DNA of 64,000 bases from JABDJZ01 sp047619685 (GCA_047619685.1 JBLHLC010000017.1:1-64000), one strand, 5' to 3'; shown: positions 1 through 10,219, counted from the first letter of the stretch. A program made the numbers and translations. The notes: generated by a model from the sequence alone, not told the origin.

Positions 1-442
1 CCGGCACGTTCACGCTGCAGGAGCAGGTCCCGGTAGGATACACTCAGACCGCTCCATTGGGAGGGACCTATACAGTAACCGTTCCGTCGGCAGTCCCGAA
101 TTCGGGACTGAACTTTGGAAATCACCTCATAGATACCACCGGCACAATCGAGGGCTTCAAGTTCAACGATGCCGATAACGATGGCATATGGGATCAGGAC
201 GGCACCGAACTGGGCCTTCCGAATGTACTTATCGAACTGGTTCCGCTAACCGCAGGGGCCCCGGGACAGTCTATGCTCACAGGGGCGGACGGCAGCTATT
301 CGTTCACCACAGCGGCCGGCACGTTCACGCTGCAGGAGCAGGTCCCGGTAGGATACACTCAGACCGCTCCATTGGGAGGGACCTATACAGTAACCGTTCC
401 GTCGGCAGTCCCGAATTCGGGACTGAACTTTGGAAATCACCT
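1..442 (+). repeat. 315-bp in-frame tandem repeat inside the first gene
   Basis: Bases 1-127 recur without a mismatch at 316-442, a period of 315 bp or exactly 105 codons. The repeat covers the second half of an SdrD B-like module (around PVGYTQTAPLGGTYTV) and diverges after base 127/442. The first copy is cut by the window edge, so more copies may lie upstream. Confidence 0.9.
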
Positions 443-3275
443 TATAGGCAGGACAGGCTCAATCTGCGGCTGGAAGTTCAACGATGCCGACGGCAACGGC
501 TCCTGGGATCAGGCCAATGGAGAAGCGGGCATGGGAGGATGGACCATCATGCTGAGCGGTCTCGCCGCGGGCGTAGTGACCGAGCCCGACGGGTCCTATT
601 GCTTCAAAGACCTGGAAGCGGGCGATTACACCGTCTCTGAGGTGGCCCAAGACGGGTGGGTTCAAAGATTCCCGGCCCAACCGGGTACGCATCAGGTCAC
701 GTTGGACGCAGGTGCGGACGTGGCAGGTATCAATTTCGGCAACCAGGAAATCATGGGGATGTGCTTCAACATGGACCCCACAGGGATGTATGGATGGTGG
801 CCGGGAGAGGGAAACTCGAACGACGTCTCAGGTCATGGGCATGACGCTACCTTTACAGGCACGTATGACCAAGGGATGGTGGGGCAAGCATTCCGATTCA
901 ACGCGCCGTCCGATGTGGCCATTGTCCCCGCCTCGCCGGCATTTGACGTGCCTGCAAATCAGGACTTTTCCCTCGACTTGTGGTTCAACACCGACTACAA
1001 CGATCTGCAGTATCTCGTGTCGAAGTATGACATTCTCGGCAATGGGCATGGATTCTCCCTATCCCTTGATGGCGCTGGTATCCTCAGCCTCTCTGTTGCC
1101 GGCCCTGGACTCAATACCAACATTTCATCGGGTCCTGGCCTGAATAATGGTGAGTGGCATTTCGCATCGGTGTCGGTTGATCGCGACTTGCGTACCGGAT
1201 TCCGCCTCAAGGTTGACGGGACACCTACCGTGGTCTTAGACCCACTGCAATGGCAAGCCACATCGCTGAATACCCCAACTTCGTTTCAAATCGGAGGCAG
1301 CACCCAAGCCGGGGCAAAGTTCCATTTCAGAGGTCTCCTCGACGAAATCGAATACTTCAACCGCGCCGTGCCAGACGACGAGTTCGCTGCAATTTACCAG
1401 GCTGGCGCATTTGGGAAGTGCCCGCTTGAACCGGGCGATCGTAGTTGCGACGAGACGGTCAGGAGTCTAGATGTGAGTACCGGCTTCGACCACCCAGCCT
1501 CGACTACCTATGCCGTTGGGGGCCTCGACGCCTTCTGGTCGATTACGAGAGATCCCGATCTCATCAACACAACCACGCCGCGTCCGGCAACGGTCACTGC
1601 CCCATACGTCCTGTGGGCCGGAGCCCAGGCGAATTCCGTTTGGATTGCCCCTGCCGAGGTGCTGCCGGACCCAGCGAATCCACCCCATCAGTACCAGGCT
1701 GCAGTGGGAGTCGGGTACTATGACTACACGCTAGAGTTCTGCATCGTGGGGGAGGCAGCAGAGACGTTGGAATTCAACCTATCGGTGCTTTCTGATAACA
1801 ATGCGAGGGTCTACTTCATAGACACCTTGGGAAATTCCCATCCCATCGGGTCAGCGCCTGCCAATGCCTTTGCCGGGCCTCCGACCCCGGTTGGTGGTTC
1901 GCCTATCCCTGGCCCCTGGGTGGCAGGTACCTACCACTTGGTCGTAGAGGTGTATAACGATGGGATGCCGAGCGATTTCACCGGCCTCAATATCTCGGGC
2001 ACCATAACCGGCGGCAACCTGTTCATGCAGAAGAACGAATGCTGTAACTCGGACGGCCACATTGCCGGCACGAAGTACATCGACGTAGACGGCGACGGGG
2101 AGTACGAGCCGGAAGACGTCATGGGTGGAGTGGTGATCACTGCATTAAACACGGTCACCGGGGACACCTACTCATTCACGACCGATGCGCAAGGCAACTA
2201 CTACCTGGACGTGCCACCCGGAATATATACCGTAACCGAAACTCAGCCTGCTGGCTTCACCCAGTCGATTCCGGCGTCTGGATCGTACCAGATCACCGTG
2301 GGACCCGGCGGAATGGCCGCAAACATTGATTTCGTCAACACGCCGATTCCGTGTCTGACCGCTGCAGGAAAGTGGCTCTGTGATGGGCAGGGACGTGCCT
2401 ACCTGCAGTTGACCGTCACGAACAACACGATCGTCCCGGTATACTCGGTCGAAATTGCAAGTCTGACCTCGGGTGTGACGGCAGTGTTGGCCAGCACGTC
2501 GCCGGCGAATCCTTATCCAATTGCACCGGACGGTCAGGTTCTACTCAACGTCTACGTAACTGGGCTAGCGCCGGAAGATGCCGTTCAAATCAAGATCGAC
2601 ATGAGTGGCCAGCCGGATATGAACGGGCTGTCCGAGAATTGCTGCACCCAGACGGTGAGTTTCGAGTTGCCGGGCGGATTTCGTTGTCCATTCGTCATCT
2701 TCGGACACGTCAACTTTGACGGAGTCATCGACGACACGTCGCCAACGGAATGGGTTGTTCGGGCGAGTAGGGCCGGTGATCCACCACGGACGTCCATGAC
2801 CGATGACATGGGCGCGTATTCGCTCCAGGGACTTATGGCGGGTGAGTACACGGTGTCCGTGGACCAGCAGCGAGGGTTTAGAACAACGAGCCCGGAGATC
2901 GGTGCATTCATGGTGGACGTGGATGCGCGAAATCCTGAAGTCATGCTAGACTTCACTGTTGCCATCGATGCCAGCCACACGGCCACGGAGGAGGGCGGGG
3001 ACGCCATTCCGACCGAATACGGCCTTGACGTCAATTACCCGAACCCCTTCAACCCAAGGACGCAGATCTCCTATCAGCTTCCGGAGGGCTCAAAGGTGCA
3101 GATCGTGGTCTATGACATGCTCGGGCGTGTCGTCGAAACACTGGTCGATAGGGCACAGCCGGCCGGGACGTTTACGGTGTCGTTTGATGCTGGTGATCTG
3201 CCGAGCGGGTTGTACCTCTATCGTATGACCGCCGGATCGTTCGTCCACTCCCGCAAGATGATCCTCATGAAGTGA
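1..3275 (+). CDS. Large secreted SdrD/LamG protein with T9SS sorting domain (5' end missing)
   Basis: The frame is open from base 3, so the start codon lies left of the window; the stop is at 3273-3275. By position the modules are: SdrD B-like (Cna-B fold) domains at about 3-130, 145-445 and 460-750, marked by KFNDADNDG-type motifs; a LamG/concanavalin-like domain at about 760-1430 (WWPGEGNSNDVSGHGH near its start, GLLDEIEYFNRAV near its end); an unrecognised domain at 1435-2040; another SdrD/Cna-B domain at 2055-2340 (KYIDVDGDGEYE); an unrecognised beta-rich segment; a last Cna-B-like domain at about 2690-2960; and a C-terminal type A sorting domain at 3015-3275 (NYPNPFNP, VYDMLGRVVETL, LPSGLYLYRM). 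That tail predicts export by T9SS and attachment to or release from the cell surface. Modular surface proteins of this type are often adhesins or matrix components; the ligand here is unknown. The first two modules are near-identical at DNA level. Confidence 0.85.
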   Translation, partial: GTFTLQEQVPVGYTQTAPLGGTYTVTVPSAVPNSGLNFGNHLIDTTGTIEGFKFNDADNDGIWDQDGTELGLPNVLIELVPLTAGAPGQSMLTGADGSYSFTTAAGTFTLQEQVPVGYTQTAPLGGTYTVTVPSAVPNSGLNFGNHLIGRTGSICGWKFNDADGNGSWDQANGEAGMGGWTIMLSGLAAGVVTEPDGSYCFKDLEAGDYTVSEVAQDGWVQRFPAQPGTHQVTLDAGADVAGINFGNQEIMGMCFNMDPTGMYGWWPGEGNSNDVSGHGHDATFTGTYDQGMVGQAFRFNAPSDVAIVPASPAFDVPANQDFSLDLWFNTDYNDLQYLVSKYDILGNGHGFSLSLDGAGILSLSVAGPGLNTNISSGPGLNNGEWHFASVSVDRDLRTGFRLKVDGTPTVVLDPLQWQATSLNTPTSFQIGGSTQAGAKFHFRGLLDEIEYFNRAVPDDEFAAIYQAGAFGKCPLEPGDRSCDETVRSLDVSTGFDHPASTTYAVGGLDAFWSITRDPDLINTTTPRPATVTAPYVLWAGAQANSVWIAPAEVLPDPANPPHQYQAAVGVGYYDYTLEFCIVGEAAETLEFNLSVLSDNNARVYFIDTLGNSHPIGSAPANAFAGPPTPVGGSPIPGPWVAGTYHLVVEVYNDGMPSDFTGLNISGTITGGNLFMQKNECCNSDGHIAGTKYIDVDGDGEYEPEDVMGGVVITALNTVTGDTYSFTTDAQGNYYLDVPPGIYTVTETQPAGFTQSIPASGSYQITVGPGGMAANIDFVNTPIPCLTAAGKWLCDGQGRAYLQLTVTNNTIVPVYSVEIASLTSGVTAVLASTSPANPYPIAPDGQVLLNVYVTGLAPEDAVQIKIDMSGQPDMNGLSENCCTQTVSFELPGGFRCPFVIFGHVNFDGVIDDTSPTEWVVRASRAGDPPRTSMTDDMGAYSLQGLMAGEYTVSVDQQRGFRTTSPEIGAFMVDVDARNPEVMLDFTVAIDASHTATEEGGDAIPTEYGLDVNYPNPFNPRTQISYQLPEGSKVQIVVYDMLGRVVETLVDRAQPAGTFTVSFDAGDLPSGLYLYRMTAGSFVHSRKMILMK

Positions 3276-3315
3276 CGTAGCAGGACCCTGAGAAGTCCTT
3301 TGACCGAACGCCCAC

Positions 3316-6300
3316 TCAGGCCACGAGCTGCATGTCTCCAGTGAACTCGACACCCACCAGCCGGGAGACGCCTTGCTGCTGCATGGTGATGCCGTACATC
3401 CGGTCCGCAGCTTCCATGGTGCGCTTGTTGTGCGTCACCACTACGAACTGCGTACTCTCGGCAAAAGACCTGATAAGGTCCATGAACCGATCCACGTTGG
3501 CGTCATCGAGGGGCGCATCCACTTCGTCCAGAATACAGAACGGGCTCGGCTTGACCAGGTAGATGGAGAAGAGGAGGGCAATGGCCGTCAGTGTCTTCTC
3601 CCCACCCGAAAGTTGGGCCAGTACGCTGGGCTTTTTGCCCCCTGGCTTGGCGAAGATCTCAATGTCTGACTCCAGCGGGTCAGTGGAATCCTGGAGCGCG
3701 ACGCTGGCACTGGCTTCCTCTCCAAACAAATGCTTGAACAGCCGCGAGAAGTTGGCCTGAATGGCCGTAAATGTGGTGTCGAAACGCTCCGAAGCGGTGG
3801 TGTTGATCTCCGTTATGGTCTCCATCAGCGTGGACTCCGCGCCCTCGAGGTCCGCAAGCTGGGTCTGCATGAATGTGAGGCGCTCCTGCTCTTCGTCGAA
3901 GGTCTCCAGAGCAAGCTCGTTGACCGGGCCAAGGCCTCTGATCTTCTGACGGAGACGCTGCACCTCTTCGGGAGCGTTCTCCGGGTCGAACTCTTCCGGG
4001 GGCTCCACCCGCGTACCTCGGAGGTCGATCTCGTAGTCTTCCTGGATGGTGTTCAGGAGATTCTCTGTGCGGGCCAGGAGTTGGGCTAGACGGACCGCCA
4101 AGGCGTTGTCCTCCTGGATGTGGAGCTCCCGGGTGCGGCGAAGATCGCGAAGCGTGACCTCAACCTCTGAGATGGCCACCTTGATTTCGCTCAGGGAATC
4201 TTTGGCCGTCAGCACTTCCCGCTCAATGCCGGCCCTCCCGATCTCCATCTCCCCGATGGTAGTCTCCAGAAACTCCAGCCTGGCTACGGCCTCCACCTTC
4301 TGGTCCTGGAGCCTGGTCAGGCGCTCGGCTCGCAGAAGTCGATCCTGCTCGAGTCGAACAATATCTCCCTCCACGCGCGAACGATCTCGATGAAGATTGT
4401 CGAAGTGATTTCGGGCCTGGACTGCCGCGACCTTCGCTTCGCTGTAGACGCCGACAGCGGCTCCGCCTTGACTTTCGAGAGCCTGGAAAAGGTCTTCTTC
4501 CTTGGTTCTGCCCGCTTCGGCCACGGTCAGGCGCTCGGCTGCCACGGAAACGGCCTCGGACCGAGACGAAATGTCCTGACGATAGGATTCCAGCGAGACG
4601 GACAGCTCGGCCCGCCGCTTCCGCAGTTCCTCGGTGCGGCGGATGACGTTTTCACCTTCCAGGACTGTACGGTCATGGGACGATTGAGCGCTGGACGCTC
4701 GTGACCTGCGGTCCCGGAGAGTGGTCTCGGCAGCGGCAAGTTGTACGGCCTCCAGCGCCTTCTGCGCGGCCTCCACGGCTTCTCGCAGTACGGCGTTGTC
4801 CTTCTCCGCCTGACGAAACGTTTCCTGCGCGGCGTCCAACTGCTCGCGCCGACCAAGCCTGGCCGCCCCGGAAGTGCCGCCGGCATGCGCACTGCCTGCG
4901 TAGACCACACCACCGTCGCGGACCCACTCGCCTGTAGGGGAGAAGCACCGCGCGCCGAGGCCGGACAATTCGAGGGCCGCCTCAAGAGACTCGACAAGAA
5001 AAGCGTCGCCCAGAAGGACTCGCGCCAGGGCTTGGTAGGGTGCCTCAGTTCGTACCTGTGCCAGCAGGGCTTCGGCACCTGGACCTGGTGATGGGCCTGG
5101 CGCTATCTCCGGAAGCCGGTCCAGGACAATAAACGTAGCCCGGCCCTTCTCGGAAGCGCGGAGCTTTGCGATGGCCTTCTGCGCTTCGGTCTCCGTCCTC
5201 ACGACCAGGCAGGCTGCGAATTCGCCGAGCGCCGCCTCGACGGCGGGTTGCACGTGGGTGTCACAGCTGATTACGTCAGCAACCGTCAGAAGGCCATCGT
5301 CGGACCAGTCGTTCTCGCCCGCCAGGAATTGAATCGACTCAGAGAAGTCGTCAAAACTCGCGAGCAGGCTCTCCAGCAGTCCGACTTCGGCTCTCGAAGC
5401 GTCCATCCGCCGCTGGGCGCCCATAAGCTCCTGACGGCGATCGTTGAGGTCACCGCTTCGTGTTTCCTTGAGGATCGCAGCTTCGTCGACCTGGGTTCTT
5501 GCTTCCTCGACGGCCTTCAGAGCAGCCTGAAGGGTGTCGGTAACGGCTTCAGCGTTTCGCTGGGCAACATTCACCTGATCCTGGAGGGCAGTCTCCCGGG
5601 CGTCAAGACCGGTCAGTTCCTCCTGCATCATTTCGACACGGCTCGATGACCGGTCGAGGTTTCTTCGAAGTTCAGAAAGCGCGGCGCTCGCTGCGCGCTC
5701 CTCGTTGCGTGCTGACTGGACGCGGCGTCTCTGGGACTCCACAGCGGCTACAGCGGCATCGCGATTCACCCGGGCGGCATCCAGCGCCTTCTCAGCCTCC
5801 TCCGTTGCTGGAGCGGCGCCAGCAATTGTAGTATTGATCTCGCTGAGAGAGTCTGCGAGCGAGGTGGCCTGTTCCTTTGCGCGTTGCTCGTCGCTCACCA
5901 GGCGCTCGATGTCTCGTTCCGCAACGAGAAGGCGCTCACGGATGAGTCGCTCGTCAGACTGGGCTGCCCGCAGTTTTTCTACGTGGGCATTCAGACGCGT
6001 TTGCGCGGTAAGAAGGATCTGTTCACGCTCAATATGCCGTATGCGCAGCCCTTCATGCGTGGCGTCCGATGTCGCCAACCGGGCGGCGTCTTCCTCCAGA
6101 AGGTCCTTCAGTTTTGTCTGCTTTCCATCGATCTGCCCACTCTCCAGCGAGAGCCGATCGTACTCCAATTGGGCAACAGCCAGATCCAATTTCTCAAGCC
6201 GGCTGCGAAGCTTCTTGAAACGGGCAGCCTTCTTGGCCTGTCGTTCCAATGAACCCACCCTGCGCTGTAGTTCGTCTGTAAGATCACGGACGCGGGTCAG

Positions 6301-6861
6301 GTCCACCTGGGTCGCACTCAACTTTCGGAGCGTCTGGGCCCTTCGGATCTTGTACTTGGTAATCCCCGCGGCCTCTTCAAACAGCCGCCGCCTGTCAACG
6401 GCGTTGTCGGACAGCAACTCTTCAATCATCTTCAGCTCGATGACCGAATAGGCCCCCGCGCCCATCCCGGTATCCATGAAGAGATCTGTGATGTCCTTTA
6501 GCCTGCACTGGGTGCCATTGAGCAGGTATTCCGACTCACCGGACCGGTACAGGCGCCGGGCGATGGTGACCTCATTGTACTCAATGGGGAGGACGCCGCG
6601 GTTATTCTCGATGGTGAGCATCACTTCAGCGACTCCCAGGGCCTTTCGGCCCCCGGCACCGTTAAAGATGACGTTCTCCATTTTCTCGGATCGGAGGACC
6701 CGTGCTCGCTGCTCTCCGATGACCCAGCGCACGGCGTCCACCACATTGGATTTGCCACATCCGTTGGGACCAACCACCACGGTAACTCCGGGGGCGAAGT
6801 TCACGACGGTCCGGTCGGCGAAGCTCTTGAAGCCGTGCAGCTCAAGTTTGCTTAAGTACAT
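3316..6861 (-). CDS. smc: Chromosome segregation protein SMC
   Basis: SMC is the ATPase core of bacterial condensin, which organises and separates sister chromosomes with ScpA and ScpB. The 1181-residue length is typical. The N-terminal head has the Walker A motif GPNGCGKSN (about residues 32-40) and HGFKSFADRT at the start. Long heptad-rich coiled coils, rich in E, R, A and L, flank a hinge at roughly residues 515-650. The C-terminal head carries the signature LSGGEKTLTA (about residue 1084) and Walker B FCILDEVDAPLDD. No scpA or scpB is nearby. The gene converges with the surface-protein gene on its left, 40 bp away, with no obvious strong terminator between them. The ATG at 6861 directly precedes YLSKLELHGFKSF, the expected SMC N-terminus. 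Confidence 0.98.
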   Translation of the reverse strand: MYLSKLELHGFKSFADRTVVNFAPGVTVVVGPNGCGKSNVVDAVRWVIGEQRARVLRSEKMENVIFNGAGGRKALGVAEVMLTIENNRGVLPIEYNEVTIARRLYRSGESEYLLNGTQCRLKDITDLFMDTGMGAGAYSVIELKMIEELLSDNAVDRRRLFEEAAGITKYKIRRAQTLRKLSATQVDLTRVRDLTDELQRRVGSLERQAKKAARFKKLRSRLEKLDLAVAQLEYDRLSLESGQIDGKQTKLKDLLEEDAARLATSDATHEGLRIRHIEREQILLTAQTRLNAHVEKLRAAQSDERLIRERLLVAERDIERLVSDEQRAKEQATSLADSLSEINTTIAGAAPATEEAEKALDAARVNRDAAVAAVESQRRRVQSARNEERAASAALSELRRNLDRSSSRVEMMQEELTGLDARETALQDQVNVAQRNAEAVTDTLQAALKAVEEARTQVDEAAILKETRSGDLNDRRQELMGAQRRMDASRAEVGLLESLLASFDDFSESIQFLAGENDWSDDGLLTVADVISCDTHVQPAVEAALGEFAACLVVRTETEAQKAIAKLRASEKGRATFIVLDRLPEIAPGPSPGPGAEALLAQVRTEAPYQALARVLLGDAFLVESLEAALELSGLGARCFSPTGEWVRDGGVVYAGSAHAGGTSGAARLGRREQLDAAQETFRQAEKDNAVLREAVEAAQKALEAVQLAAAETTLRDRRSRASSAQSSHDRTVLEGENVIRRTEELRKRRAELSVSLESYRQDISSRSEAVSVAAERLTVAEAGRTKEEDLFQALESQGGAAVGVYSEAKVAAVQARNHFDNLHRDRSRVEGDIVRLEQDRLLRAERLTRLQDQKVEAVARLEFLETTIGEMEIGRAGIEREVLTAKDSLSEIKVAISEVEVTLRDLRRTRELHIQEDNALAVRLAQLLARTENLLNTIQEDYEIDLRGTRVEPPEEFDPENAPEEVQRLRQKIRGLGPVNELALETFDEEQERLTFMQTQLADLEGAESTLMETITEINTTASERFDTTFTAIQANFSRLFKHLFGEEASASVALQDSTDPLESDIEIFAKPGGKKPSVLAQLSGGEKTLTAIALLFSIYLVKPSPFCILDEVDAPLDDANVDRFMDLIRSFAESTQFVVVTHNKRTMEAADRMYGITMQQQGVSRLVGVEFTGDMQLVA

Positions 6862-6896
6862 GTGGGATTGGCAGTTGTGGCAGCTGGAATCCCTTA

Positions 6897-6924
6897 ATTA
6901 AACCAGCCTAAAGCCGTTTTGCAA
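6897..6924 (-). promoter_or_regulatory. Putative smc promoter
   Basis: Read on the minus strand, TTGCAA (6924-6919) is followed after 16 bp by TTTAAT (6902-6897), 36 bp before the smc ATG. It is a reasonable but imperfect sigma-70-like match in an otherwise featureless spacer. Confidence 0.35.
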
Positions 6925-7105
6925 TACAAGGTTTTCCACATAGAGGTTTGGTGATCTACGTAGGGTATCTCCAAGTATTTCAAGCCTCTGGGAAGAACCC
7001 GGTAACATCGTCGAAAAAACAGGGCCGTTATTGCCCAGGTGTCGCGAATCGGCGCCCTCACGGAGGATCACAGAGTCTCAATATGAAAATGGTATCAAGT
7101 ACGGA

Positions 7106-7134
7106 TTGAAAAGCACCCTTTCAATACGTATTAA
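7106..7134 (+). promoter_or_regulatory. Putative promoter of the sigma factor-kinase pair
   Basis: TTGAAA (7106-7111), a 17-bp spacer and TATTAA (7129-7134) lie 24 bp before the GTG start at 7159. The leader would then be very short. The rest of the 6925-7105 spacer shows nothing recognisable. Confidence 0.45.
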
Positions 7135-7158
7135 GAACTACCCCTGACTCCCTCCCCC

Positions 7159-7728
7159 GTGTCCACCCAGAACGAAGTAACCCAACTCCTTGCCCAGCGC
7201 CGACAGGGCAGCGACGGTGCATCTGAGCAGCTTTTTGTGCTGGTCTACGACGAGTTACGTGCCATGGCGCATCGTCAGCTTCGCTTCAGGAGTCCGGGGG
7301 AGACCATAAATACAACGGGGCTTGTCCATGAAGCCTATCTGAAACTGTTCAATCGCTCGGATGCGGATTGGAACGACAGGGTCCACTTTTTCGCGGTGAC
7401 GGCTCGTGCCATGAGGCAGATCCTTGTGGACTACGCGCGGGCATCGAAAGCCGAAAAACGCGGCGGCGACGGGCATCGTACCGAATTGGTGTCCGGCATT
7501 CTGTACGAAGATTCGCGGTCGCTGGACCTGCTGGATCTCGAAGATGCCTTGACCCGTTTGACCGAACTAAGCCCCAGAATGGCCCAGATTGTGGAAATGC
7601 GTTTCTATGGAGGGATGTCTGTCGAGGAAATTTCCGCGGCCCTCGACCTGTCCGGCCGAACGGTAGACAGGGACTGGTTCAAGGCGAAGAGTTTTCTGTA
7701 TCTGGCGCTGAAGGGGGACGAGGGCTGA
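7159..7728 (+). CDS. ECF-type sigma factor (SigX6/TIGR02999-like)
   Basis: A 189-residue group 4 sigma factor of the kind usually found beside Ser/Thr kinases. Region 2 spans roughly residues 15-90 (YDELRAMAHRQLR, LVHEAYLKL, HFFAVTARAMRQILVDYAR). Region 4 spans about 125-185 (LSPRMAQIVEMRFYGGMSVEEISAALDLSGRTVDRDW, read as a helix-turn-helix). The GTG at 7159 is chosen because no ATG lies before the conserved TQLLAQRRQG segment and the frame is closed shortly upstream. The kinase gene starts one base after this stop, so the two are almost certainly co-transcribed. In such pairs the kinase is thought to control the sigma factor by phosphorylation; here that is inference. No anti-sigma factor gene is seen. 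Confidence 0.92.
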   Translation: MSTQNEVTQLLAQRRQGSDGASEQLFVLVYDELRAMAHRQLRFRSPGETINTTGLVHEAYLKLFNRSDADWNDRVHFFAVTARAMRQILVDYARASKAEKRGGDGHRTELVSGILYEDSRSLDLLDLEDALTRLTELSPRMAQIVEMRFYGGMSVEEISAALDLSGRTVDRDWFKAKSFLYLALKGDEG

Positions 7729-7729
7729 A

Positions 7730-10219
7730 ATGAAGGATGTTTCCACTGAACGTTGGAAGAGGATCGACATTCTGGTAGACGGGGCCTTGGATCTGCCAGT
7801 CGAGGAGCGCGGCGCCTATTTGGACAGGGTGTGCGGAGATGACCCGGCCCTGCGAAAGGAAGTGGACGCCATGCTGGGTGCCGGAGCCGTGGCGGGCACG
7901 TTCCTGGAAAATCAGCGCCCGGAGTTGTTGGGGGACATGAACGATGCCATCCGCAAGGCATCCGAAGAGGACGATTCGCTGACCGGGACGCATGTCGGGC
8001 CCTACCGATTGATCAGACCCATCGGACACGGCGGCATGGGCCAGGTATATCTGGCCATGCGCGACGACAAGTCCTACACGCGCTACGTGGCGGTGAAGGT
8101 CATCAAACGCGGAATGGACACGGAGGAGATCCTGAATCGCTTCCGCATGGAGCGCCGGATTCTTGCCAGCTTGGCCCATCCGAACATTGCCCGTCTTCTG
8201 GACGGCGGCGCCACGCAGGACGGCCTCTCGTACTTCGTGATGGAGTTCATCGAAGGCGAGCCCATTATCGAATTCTGCGACTCCCGAAAGATGCCCGTTC
8301 GGCGACGGCTGGAGCTTTTTCGACAGGTTTGCGGCGCGGTTCAGTTTGCCCACCAGAATCTGGTTGTTCACAGAGACCTGAAACCTGCCAATATTCTCGT
8401 CACCCCGGATGGCCAGGCCAAGCTTTTGGATTTCGGGATAGCCAAGGTGATCAATCCCAATCTGGCCGGCTACACCGTCCCGATGACCCAGGCAAACGTC
8501 CGCGTGATGACCCCGGAATATGCGTCCCCGGAGCAGATGCGCGGTGGAACGGTCACCACAGCCAGCGATGTCTATCAGTTGGGCATACTGCTCTACGAAC
8601 TCCTGACCGGTTCGAGACCACACAAAACCGAGGGTCGGTCCAAGAAGGAGATTGAGGAACTGATCTTGACGGCGGAGCCAGCACGGCCCAGCACGGCCGT
8701 CAGCCAGATTTCTGCCGCGGACCTGAACAAGCGGACCCGTGAGAGTTCAGGTAGTATCGCCACAGTCGCATCCGCCGAGTACCTCCGGAAGACCCTGTCG
8801 GGGGATCTGGACAGGATCGTGCTGATGGCCCTCCGCAAGGAGCCAGACAGGCGATACCCTTCCGCCGATCTCTTTCAGGAGGACATTCGTCGCTACCTGG
8901 AGGGCTTGCCCGTCTCGGCGCAGGCGGACACACTCGGGTACCGCGCATCCAAATTTGTCCGGCGCCACAAGGTGGGCGTCGCGAGTTCAGTCGCTCTGGT
9001 TCTCCTCCTTGTCGCGGTGACGCTCCTTGCGGTCAGGTTCGCCCTGGTTACTTCCGAACAGTCACAGCGGATCGCGGCCGCGGCAGCCAAGACAGAGCAG
9101 GTCTCTGTCTTCATGACCGGGCTCTTTCAGGCGGCGAATCCGGAAATCGCCCAAGGCCGGGATATTTCGGTCAGAGAGCTCTTGGACGCCGCTGTGGATC
9201 GCGTCGAGCGAGACCTGGCCGGCCAGCCGGAGATGCAGGCCCACATGCTCATGGAAATGGGCATCGCATATCGTGAAATGGCCGATTTTGAGGCGTCTCA
9301 GCCGCTTCTGGAGCGGTCTTTGGCCATGCGCCGTGCCAATCCCGAAACGGCCCCTGAGGACCTGGCCAGAAGCGAGTACGAACTCGGCGTCCAATACTAC
9401 TCTCAGGACGTTTGGGACGAGTCGGAGACACTGATCAAGGATGCCCTCGCAATCAGACAGAGCATCTATGGTCCGGATGACGTCACCGCTGCGGGTTGGG
9501 CAAACGATCTATCGGCCCTGTTGGCGTACACAGACCGGGGACAGGAGGCATCAGACCTCTTGGATGCCTCTCTTGTCGTCCAGATGGCTGCACTTGGCGA
9601 CAATCACCCGGCCGTGGTGGCGACCCTGAGCAATCAGGCCTGGTTTCTAAACGAAAGAGGGCTTCTGGAGGACGACCGGGCCTTGCTCGAAGAGGCCGAA
9701 TCGAAGTATCGCACGGTTCTGGTGGCGCAGCGACGACTGCTTGGAGCGGATCACCCGGATATCGGGGTATCGCTCAACAATCTCGGCGCGGTCCAGCAGG
9801 ATCTCGGACGCTTTGATGAGGCGGAAACCACGCATCGCGAGGCGTACGCGATTCGGCTCAAGGTGCTCCCCGCGGGGCACCCTGCGGTTGCCTCGTCCCT
9901 GAATCAGATAGCACGCGCGTTGCACGCCCAGGGGAAACTCGATCAGGCCGAGGTCTTCTACCGTGAGACGGTCGCCAGCCACGAGGTTTCACTTGGCGCC
10001 AACCATCGATATGTGGGGCGCGACCTGAACATGCTCGGCGTGGTGCTTGCCGACAAGGAGGAGTTCGCGGAGGCCGAGCAGGCGCTCATCCGGGCGATAG
10101 GTATCTACCGGATCACATTCGCCGACGCGCCTGAGCATCCGTGGATCGAGGACGCCCAATCCGCTTTGTCCACGGTGTATCAGAAAATGGGTAAGCCAGA
10201 CCGGTCGACGCTGTATTAG
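7730..10219 (+). CDS. Transmembrane Ser/Thr protein kinase with C-terminal TPR array
   Basis: An 829-residue Hanks-type kinase. The catalytic domain (about residues 91-390) has the glycine loop GHGGMGQVY (99-107), the ATP-anchoring lysine in VAVKVIKRG (K123), the catalytic loop HRDLKPAN (214-221), DFG (234-236) and TPEYASPEQMRGG in the activation segment. A short helical region precedes it. One membrane helix at about 413-438 (ALVLLLVAVTLLAV) separates the cytoplasmic kinase from an outer region of tetratricopeptide repeats (about 500-800; motifs such as NNLGAVQQDLGRFDEAE). The TPR part likely binds a partner or senses an envelope signal. It follows the ECF sigma gene by one base. All residues needed for catalysis are present, so it should be an active kinase. 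Confidence 0.95.
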   Translation: MKDVSTERWKRIDILVDGALDLPVEERGAYLDRVCGDDPALRKEVDAMLGAGAVAGTFLENQRPELLGDMNDAIRKASEEDDSLTGTHVGPYRLIRPIGHGGMGQVYLAMRDDKSYTRYVAVKVIKRGMDTEEILNRFRMERRILASLAHPNIARLLDGGATQDGLSYFVMEFIEGEPIIEFCDSRKMPVRRRLELFRQVCGAVQFAHQNLVVHRDLKPANILVTPDGQAKLLDFGIAKVINPNLAGYTVPMTQANVRVMTPEYASPEQMRGGTVTTASDVYQLGILLYELLTGSRPHKTEGRSKKEIEELILTAEPARPSTAVSQISAADLNKRTRESSGSIATVASAEYLRKTLSGDLDRIVLMALRKEPDRRYPSADLFQEDIRRYLEGLPVSAQADTLGYRASKFVRRHKVGVASSVALVLLLVAVTLLAVRFALVTSEQSQRIAAAAAKTEQVSVFMTGLFQAANPEIAQGRDISVRELLDAAVDRVERDLAGQPEMQAHMLMEMGIAYREMADFEASQPLLERSLAMRRANPETAPEDLARSEYELGVQYYSQDVWDESETLIKDALAIRQSIYGPDDVTAAGWANDLSALLAYTDRGQEASDLLDASLVVQMAALGDNHPAVVATLSNQAWFLNERGLLEDDRALLEEAESKYRTVLVAQRRLLGADHPDIGVSLNNLGAVQQDLGRFDEAETTHREAYAIRLKVLPAGHPAVASSLNQIARALHAQGKLDQAEVFYRETVASHEVSLGANHRYVGRDLNMLGVVLADKEEFAEAEQALIRAIGIYRITFADAPEHPWIEDAQSALSTVYQKMGKPDRSTLY

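Noticed and set aside
3276..3315. Small AGGAC...GTCCT dyad between the first gene and smc as a terminator
   Set aside because: Only five base pairs and no T-tract.
7679..8623. 314-residue open frame on the minus strand opposite the kinase gene
   Set aside because: It mirrors a convincing kinase domain and has no family resemblance; high GC at third codon positions opens such frames.
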